Shown: piece by piece, positions 45,373 to 54,914 of the stretch
Numbering within the stretch: position 1 is the stretch's first letter
Layout: each line of letters begins with the position of its first letter
Assembly: GCA_937139565.1 (NCBI GenBank)
Contig: CAKZQH010000053.1
Span: forward strand, 1-54,914
DNA from: an uncultured Nitrospiraceae bacterium
GTDB taxonomy: Bacteria > Nitrospirota > Thermodesulfovibrionia > Thermodesulfovibrionales > Thermodesulfovibrionaceae
DNA length: 54,914 bases
Reading direction: 5' to 3'
Program-made: the position numbers and the translations under genes
Notes under the pieces: model-generated
Told to the model about the DNA's origin: nothing
Databases searched by the model: none
What the model saw: only the letters and a program-made list of their open reading frames with translations

Positions 45373-45840
45373 TCGACCCTTATAATACTGGAAGGAGAAA
45401 AATCCTAAATTCTCATTTTTAGGAACTATGATATTGAGCATATCAAATATCTCTTTTTGCTGATTTGGGAGTTTTTGAATAATTATATCATTATCATACA
45501 CCTTGCTGTTTACATTCCTTTGAATTGAGAGCACCTCTTGTAATGTATAATCTTTACCTATCGACTCCTTTAGTTGCAAAAATACTATTAAACTAATAAA
45601 AAGTAGAAAAAGATAACCTCTTGTTCTTCCTCTAAGGCATTAAGAAAAAGCTTTCTTATCTGTCTTGCCTTTCTTTCAAGGTCTAAAACAATGTATGCAT
45701 ATGCCTTATTACCATATAGATTAACCTCTCTGTGTTTTATAAAAAACCCTATTGCCGTACCTAACTGCATTCTTATAGCTTTCCTCTATGTAACATTCTC
45801 CCTGATAAGCTTCTTGTACAATACCCTTGATGACGGTAAA
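45361..45840 (-). pseudogene. Frameshifted transposase relic (tentative)
   Basis: The minus strand reads TSLPSSRVLYKKLIREN, then RKAIRMQLGTAIGFFIKHRE and LERKARQIRKLFLNALEEEQE in one frame (45840-45588). It continues after a frameshift with GKDYTLQEVLSIQRNVNSK and QQKEIFDMLNIIVPKN (45579-45361). The style (basic helices, a terminal LLNIIVP) resembles the C-terminal part of IS4/IS1634-type transposases, but I cannot place it firmly. It probably belongs to the same decayed element as the repeat core just downstream. Confidence 0.4.
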
Positions 45841-45904
45841 CTCGTTTAAAATTCTATCCCCCTCTTATACAACTCTCTAAGTTATCCTCCGAGAAAAAAC
45901 CTGC

Positions 45905-46533
45905 GACGATTAACAAAAGACAGGGATATATGGAGATTGGTAAAGGATAGGGCGACCCTATGAGAGAGCGAAAAAATCCCAGGAAGAAGATCTCTTGAAA
46001 CTTAGATTATGCATTTTTGTCAATGCGAGGCCATGAAGTGGCCGTGGCAATCTCTTTCTGTCACTGCGAGGGACTCGATGTCCCGAAGCAGTCTCAAAGT
46101 AAAGTTTACGAAAAGACAACTACGAGATCCCTTCGCTGCCGCTCGCAATGACAAAAAAAGAGAAGCCTCGCAATGACATCCTTCTTTTGTCAATGCGAGG
46201 CCACGAAGTGGCCGTGGCAGTCTCTTTCAGTCACTGCGAGGGACTCGATGTCCCGAAGCAGTCTCTAAGTAAAGCCTACGAAGAGGCAACGACGAGATTG
46301 CTTCGTCGCTTGCGCTCCTCGCAATGACAGAGAGGGGAGAGACGAGATTGCGGAGCCTGTTCCGAACGCAGTGAGGAATCCCCTTCCACGCAATGACGGA
46401 AAAGGGGGCTCGCAATTACAGAAAGAGGGAGAGGTTCTAATTGCAAGAATAGAGCGGAACGAAGAGAGATGATCATATTCGCAAATGAGATAACAAGGGA
46501 GGAGGGAAATATAGACAGTTAGAGGAAAATCGG
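45905..46533. mobile_element. Partial copy D of the TIR element with palindromic cluster
   Basis: The left block (GATTAACAAAAGACAGGG, GAGATTGGTAAAGGATAG) and right block (GAGAGGTTCTAATTGCAAG, GATGATCATATTCGCAAATG, ending AAAATCGGA) match copies A and C, but both TIR ends are missing. The centre (46014-46425) is a large palindromic cluster, with the GGGACTCGATGTCCC hairpin present twice. The rest of the region (46534-46639) has no visible feature. Confidence 0.65.
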
Positions 46534-46639
46534 AATTTATAAAGAATCTTATTTTTTTATTGAATTGAGAGTAGGCAAGCTTTATTGATAAGACCCTATT
46601 GATGCTGGAAGAATATAAATATAGGATTTTATAAGTCGG

Positions 46640-47086
46640 CTAACCTTTTTTTGCAAGCTCGTATAAATATTCCTCCAGTTCATTAGGAGATAGCGTAATC
46701 TTAGGTGGAGTTTCGTTTAATAGGGTAGCCTTGAGTATTTTGTTTATAAGTTCGTATGGAGCAAACTTTATTATAGCCTCGCCAAGGGATTCGGTGTATC
46801 GATGAATTATAAAAGATTCTGTGTACCATAGTTCGTCTTTCAAAGGTTTTATATGCTGGCAAAAGAGATTTTTTATCGTTTCTGGAGTGGCATTGAATGA
46901 GATAATCATAGATCTTACTTCATTGTTTAAACTCTGAAGTCCTTTAGATGCAGGATTCTGTCCAAGTCTGTGTTTTCCTTTTGTAATTGGTGAGAATCTT
47001 GTTAAATTTACACCAGAGCAATAGATGTGTTTTTCTCCATCAATGGGTTTAATAACAAAGTATAAAAAATCATTAACATATTCCAT
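46640..47086 (-). CDS. Uncharacterised protein coupled to ThiF/MoeB-like gene
   Basis: I do not recognise this 148-residue cytoplasmic protein. It starts MEYVNDFLYFVIKPI and continues with a mixed alpha/beta composition (YCSGVNLTRFSPITKGKHRLGQNPASKGLQSLNNEVR) and an acidic helical end (LSPNELEEYLYELAKKG). It has no signal peptide or metal motif. The start ATG shares bases with the ThiF stop (TGATG) and has GGAGGAAGG just upstream, so translation is coupled and a functional link to the E1-like enzyme is likely. A GTG at 47089 is an alternative start. Confidence 0.75.
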   Translation of the reverse strand: MEYVNDFLYFVIKPIDGEKHIYCSGVNLTRFSPITKGKHRLGQNPASKGLQSLNNEVRSMIISFNATPETIKNLFCQHIKPLKDELWYTESFIIHRYTESLGEAIIKFAPYELINKILKATLLNETPPKITLSPNELEEYLYELAKKG

Positions 47087-47805
47087 CACCTTCCTCCACA
47101 GCTTGGGCAGGAAGGGTCTTTTTGAGCCTTGAACACTTTAAAGTCAAGACTCATGCCATCCCACACAAGAAGTTTATTTTTAAGAAGCTTTCCTATTCCA
47201 ACGATATATTTTATTGCCTCAAGAGCCTGAAGAGGACCTATTACTCCAGGAGTTGCACCCACTACAGGAAATGTCTCCTTTGGTGGTGCTTCAGGGAATA
47301 AACATCTGAGGCACGGAGTTTCGGGATGATGAATGAAACTCACCATACCTTGCATTCCGTAAATTGCACCAAATACAAGAGGAATTCCCTTTTTGATAGA
47401 TACATCGTTAAGTATATACCTTGTTTCAAGATTATCCATACAGTCAAGAATCAATAAAGAGTCTCCCACAAGTTCAAAGGCATTTGATTCAGTGATTTTC
47501 TCAGTTATTGGAATTATCTCAATGTCTGGATTAAGGCTTTTAAGGGTTATTTTTGCTGAAAGAGCTTTATTTATGCCAATCCGCGAAGGACTATGAAGTA
47601 TTTGCCTGTTTAGGTTTGTAATTTCAACACTATCAAAATCACATATAATAATCTTTCCAACTCCTGCAACTGCAAGATATATGGAAACCGGGCTACCTAA
47701 ACCACCTGCACCAGCAATAAACACTTTGGAATCTTGAAGTTTTTTTTGACCTTCTACTCCCCATCCTTCAATCATCATCTGGCGATTGTACTTCAGGAAA
47801 TCCAT
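47086..47805 (-). CDS. ThiF/MoeB/HesA-family E1-like adenylyltransferase
   Basis: Enzymes of this family adenylate the C-terminal Gly of a ThiS/MoaD-like carrier. The 239 residues have FIAGAGGLGSPVSIYLAVAGVG (ATP loop, about 30-51), DFDSVEITNLNRQ (Asn/Arg binding site), LDCMDNLETRYILND, and the zinc Cys pairs CLRC and CPSC. The canonical catalytic Cys region is short, as in HesA-like members. The natural partner might be the MoaD-like protein at 28503-28745. It overlaps trpS at its 5' end by 13 bases. Confidence 0.9.
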   Translation of the reverse strand: MDFLKYNRQMMIEGWGVEGQKKLQDSKVFIAGAGGLGSPVSIYLAVAGVGKIIICDFDSVEITNLNRQILHSPSRIGINKALSAKITLKSLNPDIEIIPITEKITESNAFELVGDSLLILDCMDNLETRYILNDVSIKKGIPLVFGAIYGMQGMVSFIHHPETPCLRCLFPEAPPKETFPVVGATPGVIGPLQALEAIKYIVGIGKLLKNKLLVWDGMSLDFKVFKAQKDPSCPSCGGR

Positions 47806-48779
47806 CCGATTGCCTCTTTCATTTTACTGAGGGTTTCACCGGCTGTCTTTTTTGCCTTTTTTGAGCCCTCCTGTGCGATTTCAAGTAGTAAAGACGGATT
47901 ATCTATAAGTTTTTGGCGATTTTTCCATATCGGTTCAAGAGTGTGGATAACATGGTTTATTAAAATTTTCTTACAGTCAATGCAACCAATCTTTGCAGTT
48001 CTGCATCCCTCTGTTACCTCAGCTTTTTCTTCTTCGGTAGAGAAAATCTTGTGAAGATCAAAAACAGGGCATTTTTCAGGATCTCCTTTATCTGTTCTTC
48101 TTTTTCTGGCAGGATCTGTGACCATTGTTCTTAACTTTTCAGTAACTGTTTTAGGAGAATCAGAGAGATATATGGCATTTCCATAACTCTTAGACATCTT
48201 TCTGCCGTCAACTCCTGGAACTTTTGGAAACTCTGTAAGAAGTGCCTCTGGCTCCGGGAAAAATTCTTGACCATATAGATAGTTAAATCTTCGAGCTATT
48301 TCTCTGGATATTTCAAGATGAGGCACCTGATCTATTCCAACTGGTACATATTTAGCTCGGTAAATTATTATATCTGCTGTCTGAAGCACTGGATAGCCTA
48401 AAAAACCGTATGTATCGAGATCTTTGTCCTTAATCTGCTCTTTTTTTTCTTTGTATGTAGGAACTCTTTCGAGCCATCCAAGAGGAGTTATCATGCTTAA
48501 AAAAATGTGAAGCTCTGCATGCTCAGGAACCTGAGATTGAATAAAAATGGTAGATTTCTCAGGATCAAGGCCAGCTGCTATGAAATTCATGAGTAAATCA
48601 ATGGTGTGTTCTTTAATTTGTGAGGGATTTCCATATCCAGTGGTAAGTGCGTGCCAATCTGCTACAAAAAAGTAACATTCGTATTTATTTTGAATTTTTA
48701 CCCAGTTTGCAAGGGCTCCAATGAGATTACCAAGATGAAGTGGTCCGCTTGGCTGCATTCCGCTTAAAACTCGATCCAT
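47793..48779 (-). CDS. trpS: Tryptophanyl-tRNA synthetase
   Basis: TrpS charges tRNA-Trp. The 328-residue protein is a class I synthetase with the HIGH-type motif SGPLHLGNLIGA near residues 11-22, the FVADWHALTT segment, and the KMSKS signature in DGRKMSKSYGNAI (about 190-203). The length is that of the bacterial class. AAAGGAGG precedes ATG. It lies in a minus-strand run with the M50 protease upstream and ThiF downstream. Confidence 0.97.
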   Translation of the reverse strand: MDRVLSGMQPSGPLHLGNLIGALANWVKIQNKYECYFFVADWHALTTGYGNPSQIKEHTIDLLMNFIAAGLDPEKSTIFIQSQVPEHAELHIFLSMITPLGWLERVPTYKEKKEQIKDKDLDTYGFLGYPVLQTADIIIYRAKYVPVGIDQVPHLEISREIARRFNYLYGQEFFPEPEALLTEFPKVPGVDGRKMSKSYGNAIYLSDSPKTVTEKLRTMVTDPARKRRTDKGDPEKCPVFDLHKIFSTEEEKAEVTEGCRTAKIGCIDCKKILINHVIHTLEPIWKNRQKLIDNPSLLLEIAQEGSKKAKKTAGETLSKMKEAIGWIS

Positions 48780-48788
48780 TAAAGCCTC

Positions 48789-49445
48789 CTAAATGATTGA
48801 AAGTATGGTATAGAAAAGTTTGACTAAAGGCAAAACAAATAATTTCGTAAGACCCGTAACTATCATTAATATTACAATTATAGAACCATAGGGTTCAATT
48901 CTTTCCATAAACTCGGAATATTTGATAGGTAGCACTCCCATCAGAATTCTTCCGCCATCAAGAGGTGGTATAGGTATAAGATTAAATGCAGCGAGAACTA
49001 TGTTAATCATAATAGTGGCTTTGAGTATAAGTAAAAGGGGATTCAGTATAAAAACTGGGATTACACCCATAAATGGAAGAATTAACCATTTAAGAATAAT
49101 AGTGCAAACTATGGCTACAAGAAGATTTGCAACTGGGCCACCTAAGGCTGTAAGAGCCATTCCTGCCCTCGGATTTTTAAAATTATAGGGATTTACAGGC
49201 ACAGGTTTAGCATATCCAAAAATCCATTGTCCACTTGTAAAAATTAGTAACATCAGAGGCATTATGATCGTACCAAAGGGATCTATATGGGAGATGGGGT
49301 TAAGGGTAAGCCTTCCCTCATATTTTGCCGTATTATCTCCAAGTTTATGAGCAACCCAACCATGGGCAAGCTCGTGAAAAACTATTGCTACAAGAATTGC
49401 AGGAGCTGAAATTATTATTTGTCGAAAAATTTCAGTAAAATCCAC
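48789..49445 (-). CDS. Site-2 protease family membrane metalloprotease (M50)
   Basis: The 218-residue intramembrane zinc protease has HEXXH in VIVFHELAHGWVAHKLGD (about 20-37) and the third ligand motif NLIPIPPLDGGRIL (about 157-170), with five to six membrane helices. It is the short YwhC-like form without a PDZ domain, so RseP-type sigma signalling is not implied. The start is GTG, sharing one base with the pycB stop (TAGTG). The substrate is unknown. Confidence 0.9.
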   Translation of the reverse strand: MDFTEIFRQIIISAPAILVAIVFHELAHGWVAHKLGDNTAKYEGRLTLNPISHIDPFGTIIMPLMLLIFTSGQWIFGYAKPVPVNPYNFKNPRAGMALTALGGPVANLLVAIVCTIILKWLILPFMGVIPVFILNPLLLILKATIMINIVLAAFNLIPIPPLDGGRILMGVLPIKYSEFMERIEPYGSIIVILMIVTGLTKLFVLPLVKLFYTILSII

Positions 49446-51268
49446 TATTTAACCCTAATCATTACTTCGTCTGGATTGACCATGTCGCCTTCTTTTACAA
49501 ATATTTCATCTACAGTGCCGTCAATAGGAGCATGGATTTCATTCTCCATTTTCATAGCTTCTACTATGACAACTGTATCTCCTGCTGAGATTTTATCGCC
49601 TTTTTTCACTTTTATTTTTACTACTGTGCCTGGCATTGGTGATGTGATATCTCCCGGCTCAGATGCTCGTGGTCTAACAGATTCCTTTGGTTTTATCTCT
49701 ACTTTGCCTTCTTCGCTCGGAACAATTTCCTGTAGAGGTTCAACGATAACCTCTACAAGTTGATTGTTTACATATAAGAAATAGGGCCTTTTACCATCAA
49801 CTTTATGTCCTTTACCTCCGACTTTTACATGATATGATTCACCGTAAAGATTGATGACAAACTCAGTGGGTGCAAGGGAAGTTGAAGGCTTAACTTCCTC
49901 CTTTTTGACTGGCACTATCTCTTCTTTGATGCCTTTTTCTTTTGCTTCAAGATACTCAAGATAAACTTTTGGGAAAAGGGTATAACTAAGCAGGTCTTCT
50001 TCTGTTGGAGCTTTATCTTTAATTTCTGCTTTTGCTTTTTCAAGTTCTGGCTCAAGTAAATCAGCTGGTCTGCAAGTGATGAATTCTTCTTCACCAAGAA
50101 TTTTTTTTCTCACCTCTTCATTTACAGCAACAGGCGGCTTGCCATAGAGTCCTTTAAAATAGTTCTTTGTTTCAGTGGTAACCATCTTGTATCGTTCGCC
50201 CGTGAGAACATTCAGGGTTGCCTGTGTTCCAACTATTTGACTTGAGGGAGTAACAAGAGGTGGAAATCCAAAATCTTCTCTGACCCTTGGAATTTCTTCC
50301 ATCACTTCCTTTATTCGATGAAGGGCATTTTGTTCCCTTAATTGGTTAACGAGGTTACTTAGCATTCCTCCAGGAACTTGATATACAATTACTTTTGGAT
50401 CAGGACCAAGATATTCGCTTTCAAGAGCTTTATATTTTTTCCTTACCTCATAGAAATAATCTGCAATTTCATCTAAGAGTTCCATATTGAATTTGGGGTC
50501 TCTCTCTGTGTCTTTCAAAATATGACATACTGTTTCAAGGGGTGGCTGGGATGTTCCTCCAGCCATAGTTGAGATGGCTGTATCAACAATATCTACGCCG
50601 GCTTCGATTGCCTTGATAGTTGTTGCAACAGCTAATCCTGCCGTATCGTGGGTGTGAAGATGAATTGGAAGGTCTATCTCACTTTTAAGTCTTGCTACTA
50701 ATTCATAAGCTGTATATGGATCAAGAAGACCGGCCATATCTTTTATACAAATTATATGAGCGCCCATATCTCTCAGTTTTTTTGCAAGCTCTACAAAATA
50801 ATCTATTGTATAAATTGGACCTATAGTATAACAAAAGGCTGCTTCAACAGTGCCTCCATATTTTCTTGTGGCTTGAATGGATTTTTCCATGTTTCGTAAA
50901 TCATTTAAAGCATCAAATATTCTCAGGATGTCTATTCCATTTTCTATGGTTTTTTCTACAAATTTTTCAACTACATCATCAGCATAGTGCCTATAACCAA
51001 CAAGGTTCTGCCCTCTAAGAAGCATCTGAAGCTTTGTATTTTTTACGAGTGAGCGAATTGTCCTTAATCTTTCCCATGGATCCTCTCTTAAAAATCTAAG
51101 ACAGGAATCAAAAGTAGCACCACCCCAAACTTCAAGAGAATGAAATCCTACTTGATCCATTTTTTCTGCTATTGGAACAATGTCCTCGAGCTTCATTCTT
51201 GTGGCATGAAGGCTTTGATGGGCATCTCTAAAGGTTGTATCCATAATTTTTACTGGAGATTTTGACAT
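49445..51268 (-). CDS. pycB: Pyruvate carboxylase subunit B (carboxyltransferase plus biotin carrier)
   Basis: The 607-residue protein has the carboxyltransferase barrel with [36 protein letters not shown], the carboxylated Lys region [14 protein letters not shown] and [14 protein letters not shown] conserved PYC_OADA domain follows, then a C-terminal biotinyl domain with EAMKMENEI (biotinyl Lys at about 574). The sequence alone does not separate this subunit from oxaloacetate decarboxylase alpha. The biotin carboxylase gene directly upstream, and the absence of oadB/oadG, favour two-subunit pyruvate carboxylase making oxaloacetate. Start by GAGGTG. Confidence 0.92.
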   Translation of the reverse strand: MSKSPVKIMDTTFRDAHQSLHATRMKLEDIVPIAEKMDQVGFHSLEVWGGATFDSCLRFLREDPWERLRTIRSLVKNTKLQMLLRGQNLVGYRHYADDVVEKFVEKTIENGIDILRIFDALNDLRNMEKSIQATRKYGGTVEAAFCYTIGPIYTIDYFVELAKKLRDMGAHIICIKDMAGLLDPYTAYELVARLKSEIDLPIHLHTHDTAGLAVATTIKAIEAGVDIVDTAISTMAGGTSQPPLETVCHILKDTERDPKFNMELLDEIADYFYEVRKKYKALESEYLGPDPKVIVYQVPGGMLSNLVNQLREQNALHRIKEVMEEIPRVREDFGFPPLVTPSSQIVGTQATLNVLTGERYKMVTTETKNYFKGLYGKPPVAVNEEVRKKILGEEEFITCRPADLLEPELEKAKAEIKDKAPTEEDLLSYTLFPKVYLEYLEAKEKGIKEEIVPVKKEEVKPSTSLAPTEFVINLYGESYHVKVGGKGHKVDGKRPYFLYVNNQLVEVIVEPLQEIVPSEEGKVEIKPKESVRPRASEPGDITSPMPGTVVKIKVKKGDKISAGDTVVIVEAMKMENEIHAPIDGTVDEIFVKEGDMVNPDEVMIRVK

Positions 51269-51288
51269 ATTACACCTCGTCTTTTTAT

Positions 51289-52704
51289 TTAAACTCTGCT
51301 ATGGGCAACAATAGCAGCAGACAGAATAACTGCTAAGTCAAATGGATCCTTTGCTTCTTCATAAAGAAGGCTTGTAAGCTTTTCTTCTATGTATTTTGTG
51401 CTAAAATTGCCCTTTCTGAAGTCTTCATCTTCAAGTATTTTTATGTAAAGGGGGATGGTTGTTTTAACTCCTCTTATTATATACTCACTCAAAGCTCGAT
51501 GCATTCTTCTTACTACTTCATCCCATGTGCTTCCCCATGCTACCAGCTTAGCAAGAAGAGAATCGTAATAGGGAGGAACATTGTATCCTTCTGTGACATG
51601 TCCATCAATTCTTATGCCAAAGCCTCCTGGCGAGTAGTAAGCTGTAACTAAGCCTGTAGATGGAAGGAAGTCATTTAATGGATCTTCTGCATTGATTCGA
51701 CACTGTATTGAATATCCATCGAGATGAACATCTTCCTGTTTAATATTAAGGGGTTCGCCAGCAGCGATACGGATCATGGTTTGTACAAGGTCAATACCTG
51801 TAATTTCTTCTGTGATAGTGTGTTCTACTTGAATACGGGTATTCATTTCGAGAAAATAGAAGTTTAGATTTTCATCAACTAAAAATTCCACTGTTCCCAC
51901 ATTGTCATATCCAACAGCTTTTGCTAATTTTACAGCAGCCTCACCCATTTTCCTTCTTACTTCATCGTTAAGTAGCAAAGAGGGAGCAATTTCGATGAGT
52001 TTTTGATGCCTTCTCTGGATTGAACAGTCTCTTTCCCCAAGATAGATAGTATTCCCATACTTATCAGCACATACTTGTATTTCAATATGATGGGGTCTTT
52101 CGAGAAATTTTTCAATAAATACTCTCTCGTCTCCAAAAGCTTTTTTAGCTTCTGACATGGCTATAGGTATCTGCCTTTTTAAAGCTTCTTCATCGTAGCA
52201 GATACGAAGTCCTCTTCCTCCTCCTCCAGCTGTGGCCTTTATCATCACAGGATAACCTATTTTTTTGGCGTAATCTATAGCCTCATCTAAGCCTTTTATA
52301 GGAGGAGTTCCTGGAAGAAGAGGAATTCCATGCTCTAAAGCAATTTTTCGTGCTTCATCCTTTAGTCCCATTTTTCTAATGGCAGTTGAGTTGGGCCCTA
52401 TGAAGGTTATTCCTGCCTGAGCACAGGCTTCAGCAAATTGGGGATTTTCTGAGAGAAAACCATATCCTGGATGAATTGCATCACATCCAACATTTTTAGC
52501 TAATTCAACTATTCCATAAATATTTAGATATCCTCTAAGAGGACCTGGAGTAACAAGATATGCTTCATCAGCTTTTCTAACATATCTTGCAGTAGCATCA
52601 GGCTCGCAGTAAATTGCGACTGTTTTTATGCCAAGTTCTTTACATGCTCTTATAATTCTAAGTGCAATCTCTCCTCTGTTTGCTATTAGAACTTTTTTAA
52701 ACAT
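51289..52704 (-). CDS. pycA: Pyruvate carboxylase subunit A (biotin carboxylase)
   Basis: The 471-residue ATP-grasp enzyme carboxylates biotin on the partner subunit. Motifs are [29 protein letters not shown], the Gly-rich [40 protein letters not shown] and [24 protein letters not shown]. It precedes pycB by 20 bases, so the two form a heteromeric pyruvate carboxylase of the archaeal/deep-bacterial kind. AccC of acetyl-CoA carboxylase is similar, but the pycB partner decides. AGGGG lies upstream of ATG. Confidence 0.93.
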   Translation of the reverse strand: MFKKVLIANRGEIALRIIRACKELGIKTVAIYCEPDATARYVRKADEAYLVTPGPLRGYLNIYGIVELAKNVGCDAIHPGYGFLSENPQFAEACAQAGITFIGPNSTAIRKMGLKDEARKIALEHGIPLLPGTPPIKGLDEAIDYAKKIGYPVMIKATAGGGGRGLRICYDEEALKRQIPIAMSEAKKAFGDERVFIEKFLERPHHIEIQVCADKYGNTIYLGERDCSIQRRHQKLIEIAPSLLLNDEVRRKMGEAAVKLAKAVGYDNVGTVEFLVDENLNFYFLEMNTRIQVEHTITEEITGIDLVQTMIRIAAGEPLNIKQEDVHLDGYSIQCRINAEDPLNDFLPSTGLVTAYYSPGGFGIRIDGHVTEGYNVPPYYDSLLAKLVAWGSTWDEVVRRMHRALSEYIIRGVKTTIPLYIKILEDEDFRKGNFSTKYIEEKLTSLLYEEAKDPFDLAVILSAAIVAHSRV

Positions 52705-52880
52705 TTAGGAACCCCTTTGAATGTAAATTATTAAAATTTTAAATGATTTCTTAAAATAAATCAATAAACCGAATTGCAAAGATTGAAGTAAAAGAACAAT
52801 TTTATCACGAGTAGCTTTGATTGAAAGGTCTTTTGAGCATTTTTGATATGAAGTTAATAGAAGTTGTTTTTTAGGATTTT

Positions 52881-52909
52881 TTGATTGGAGCTTTGGTGGA
52901 TGTTATAAT
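52881..52909 (+). promoter_or_regulatory. Near-consensus promoter giving a leaderless mqnE transcript
   Basis: TTGATT (52881-52886), a 17-bp spacer and a perfect TATAAT (52904-52909) stand 8 nt before the mqnE ATG (52918). Transcription would therefore start within a few bases of the start codon. There is no Shine-Dalgarno. This is the clearest leaderless case in the window. Confidence 0.75.
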
Positions 52910-52917
52910 AAGCTTTG

Positions 52918-53991
52918 ATGCTCAGAGAGATTAGAAGAAAGGTAGAAAATGGAGAGAGAATAACAGATAAAGAGGCTCTTTTTCTTTTTAATTCAGAGGA
53001 TATTCATACCCTCGGTGAGCTAGCAGATGCAGTATCAAAAAGAATTAATGAAAACAAGGCCTATTTTATCAGAAACATTCATATAAATCTGACAAATCTT
53101 TGCATTAATCGCTGTCGTTTTTGTGCATTCTCATGCTCTAAGGATGATCCTGGAGCTTATGAAATGTCTTTGAAAGAAGTGATTGAAAAGATTAGAGTTG
53201 CGCAAAGAGACATGGGAGAATTAAGGGAGGTTCATATTGTTTCAGGCCTTCATCCCTATTGGAGTTTTGATTATTATTTGGAGATTATAAAAACGATAAA
53301 AAAAGAGTTCCCTCAGCTTGGAATAAAGGCTTTCACTGCTGTTGAAGTTGATTATTTTGCAAAAATTTCAGGCTTATCTGTTAAAGATGTCCTTTCAAAG
53401 CTCAAAGAAAGCGGAGTTGATATTATGCCTGGCGGAGGTGCAGAAATATTTTCAAAGAGAGTAAGAGATAAGATATGTCCTGAGAAAATTTCTGGAGAAA
53501 GGTGGCTTGAAATTATCAGAACTGCCCATAAACTTGGAATAAAGACTAACGCCACCATGCTTTATGGTCACGTAGAGTCCTATGAAGACCGAATTGAACA
53601 CCTAATTAAACTTAGAGAGCTTCAAGATGAAACTGGAGGCTTTCTGTCTTTTATTCCTCTTAGCTATCAACCTGAAAATACTGAAATAAAAACGCCTTTT
53701 CCCTCTGGGGTGGATGATATAAAAACAATAGCTATTTCAAGGCTTGTTCTTGATAACATCCCACACATTAAGGCTTATTGGATAATGTTAGGCGAAAAAT
53801 TAGCCCAGATTGCTTTACTTTTTGGTGCAGACTGTCTTGAGGGAACGGTAATTGAGGAGAAAATTGCTCACTCAGCAGGTGCTCGGTCAAAAAAGGGAAG
53901 GAGTTTAGAAGAGCTTATAAACTCTATCAGAGAAACAGGAAAGATTCCAGTTGAAAGAGATACCTTTTACAACTGGGTAAGAATATGGTGA
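52918..53991 (+). CDS. mqnE: Aminofutalosine synthase (futalosine menaquinone pathway)
   Basis: MqnE is a radical SAM enzyme joining 3-[(1-carboxyvinyl)oxy]benzoate to the adenosyl radical. The 357-residue protein has the cluster motif CINRCRFC (Cys62, Cys66, Cys69) after NIHINLTNL, HIVSGLHPYWSFDYYLE, and MPGGGAEIFSKRVRDKICPEK, typical of MqnE. It is followed by mqnC with a small overlap. I use ATG 52918; TTG 52915 would add one residue. The distinction from CofH/CofG relatives rests on these motifs and the mqnC neighbour. Confidence 0.93.
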   Translation: MLREIRRKVENGERITDKEALFLFNSEDIHTLGELADAVSKRINENKAYFIRNIHINLTNLCINRCRFCAFSCSKDDPGAYEMSLKEVIEKIRVAQRDMGELREVHIVSGLHPYWSFDYYLEIIKTIKKEFPQLGIKAFTAVEVDYFAKISGLSVKDVLSKLKESGVDIMPGGGAEIFSKRVRDKICPEKISGERWLEIIRTAHKLGIKTNATMLYGHVESYEDRIEHLIKLRELQDETGGFLSFIPLSYQPENTEIKTPFPSGVDDIKTIAISRLVLDNIPHIKAYWIMLGEKLAQIALLFGADCLEGTVIEEKIAHSAGARSKKGRSLEELINSIRETGKIPVERDTFYNWVRIW

Positions 53992-54914
53992 GAATAGATA
54001 AAAAACAAGCCCTTGAAATGCTAAGGGATGCTACTATTTTTGAACTTGGAAGAGAAGCAGATGAAATTAGAAAGAAGCTTCATCCAGACAAGAAGGTAAC
54101 ATTTGTTATTGATAGAAATATAAATTACACAAACATTTGTATAAATAAATGCAAATTCTGCGCTTTTTGGAGACCAAAAGACCATCCAGAGGCATATGTT
54201 ATTTCCTTCGAAGAGCTGGGTCAGAAGATAGAGGAAACAATTGAAAAAGGTGGCACCCAGATACTTTTGCAGGGAGGTGTGCATCCAGAGCTTGGTCTTG
54301 ATTTTTATATTCATATGTTAAGGTTTATAAAGGGCAATTTTAAAGTTCATGTGCACGGATTTTCACCTCCAGAGATTTCTTTTCTTTCAAAGAAAGAAGG
54401 AATAACTGTCCAAGAGGTTTTAAAGAGGCTTAAAGATGCAGGGCTTGATTCTATACCTGGTGGTGGTGCAGAAATTCTTTCAGACAGGGTAAGGGAAATT
54501 CAGTCTCCAAATAAAATAAAGTCTAAAGAATGGCTCAATGTAATGAAAGAAGCCCATAAACTTGGTATGAAAACATCAGCAACAATGATGTTTGGAAGCA
54601 TAGATAAAGAAGAGGACATTATTGAACATCTCGATGAAATAAGAAAGCTGCAAGATGAAACTGGAGGCTTTACAGCTTTTATTCCTTGGAGTTTTCAACC
54701 GGGTAACACTGAGTTAAAAAGGGAAAATCCAGAACTAATGCCTGTAGGTTCTGTTAAATATTTGCGAGTCCTATCTTTAAGTAGAATTTATCTTGATAAT
54801 TTTAAAAATATCCAGGTATCTTGGGTAACTCAGGGACTTAAAGTTGCCCAACTGGGACTTAGATTCGGAGCAAATGATTTTGGTTCAACCATGTTAGAGG
54901 AAAATGTGGTAAGA
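53985..54914 (+). CDS. mqnC: Cyclic dehypoxanthinyl futalosine synthase, 3' end outside window
   Basis: The frame ATG GTG AGA at 53985 overlaps the mqnE stop and stays open to the last base (310 codons), so the gene is truncated by the window. The protein shows the radical SAM motif CINKCKFC (Cys52, Cys56, Cys59) after NINYTNI, LLQGGVHPELGLDFY, IPGGGAEILSDRVR and FIPWSFQPGNTELKR, all typical of MqnC, which cyclises dehypoxanthine futalosine. GTG 53988 is an alternative start. It is co-transcribed with mqnE. Confidence 0.93.
   Translation, partial: MVRIDKKQALEMLRDATIFELGREADEIRKKLHPDKKVTFVIDRNINYTNICINKCKFCAFWRPKDHPEAYVISFEELGQKIEETIEKGGTQILLQGGVHPELGLDFYIHMLRFIKGNFKVHVHGFSPPEISFLSKKEGITVQEVLKRLKDAGLDSIPGGGAEILSDRVREIQSPNKIKSKEWLNVMKEAHKLGMKTSATMMFGSIDKEEDIIEHLDEIRKLQDETGGFTAFIPWSFQPGNTELKRENPELMPVGSVKYLRVLSLSRIYLDNFKNIQVSWVTQGLKVAQLGLRFGANDFGSTMLEENVVR

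Noticed and set aside
49445-51268. Oxaloacetate decarboxylase alpha subunit (sodium pump)
   Set aside because: No beta or gamma membrane subunits are adjacent, and a biotin carboxylase gene precedes it, favouring pyruvate carboxylase.

Overview
This is an AT-rich bacterial chromosome segment. Its gene content fits an anaerobic, LPS-bearing, thermophile-like Nitrospirota of the Thermodesulfovibrio type. That is an inference from the combination of aldehyde:ferredoxin oxidoreductase with its radical SAM partner, a RACo-type corrinoid activator, futalosine-pathway menaquinone genes, a two-subunit pyruvate carboxylase and Lpt/KdsD/GT9 envelope genes. No 16S rRNA is present to settle it.

Layout. 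1-3674 is an accessory, repeat-rich end: an IS3-type transposase remnant, fragments of a decayed terminal-inverted-repeat (TIR) element, and a peroxiredoxin whose peroxidatic cysteine codon is an in-frame UGA followed by a textbook bacterial SECIS hairpin, so it is very probably a selenoprotein. 3675-9412 holds a DsrE-like gene and a biosynthetic run, leuD-leuB-asd-metK-ahcY. 9466-16558, on the minus strand, holds nagZ, a lone 5S rRNA with its own promoter, ftsK, uppP and a Cu+ ATPase. 16638-23773 holds a SapC-like gene, a GT9 glycosyltransferase, RACo, and the kdsD-lptF-lptG operon. 23832-30452 holds hisA-hisF, a radical SAM maturase, AOR, a MoaD-like protein, a chromate-type transporter and a Fur-family regulator. 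30453-36799 is a second accessory stretch: palindromic repeats, a histidine kinase lacking its phospho-acceptor His, a large secreted protein of unknown function, and a complete TIR element. 36800-44173 is a TetR-led efflux operon with two TolC proteins, two adaptors and one split MacB pump. 44464-46639 holds a lipoprotein with a duplicated domain and a third repeat cluster. 46640-52704, on the minus strand, is a small protein-ThiF/MoeB-trpS-M50 protease-pycB-pycA run. 52918 to the end holds mqnE and a truncated mqnC.

Three themes stand out: (i) the UGA-containing peroxiredoxin inside what looks like a mobile cassette; (ii) many genes with a recognisable -10 box only 5-10 nt upstream of the start codon and no Shine-Dalgarno, pointing to widespread leaderless transcription; (iii) a family of decayed TIR elements and palindromic clusters, one of which seems to supply the promoter of the efflux operon.
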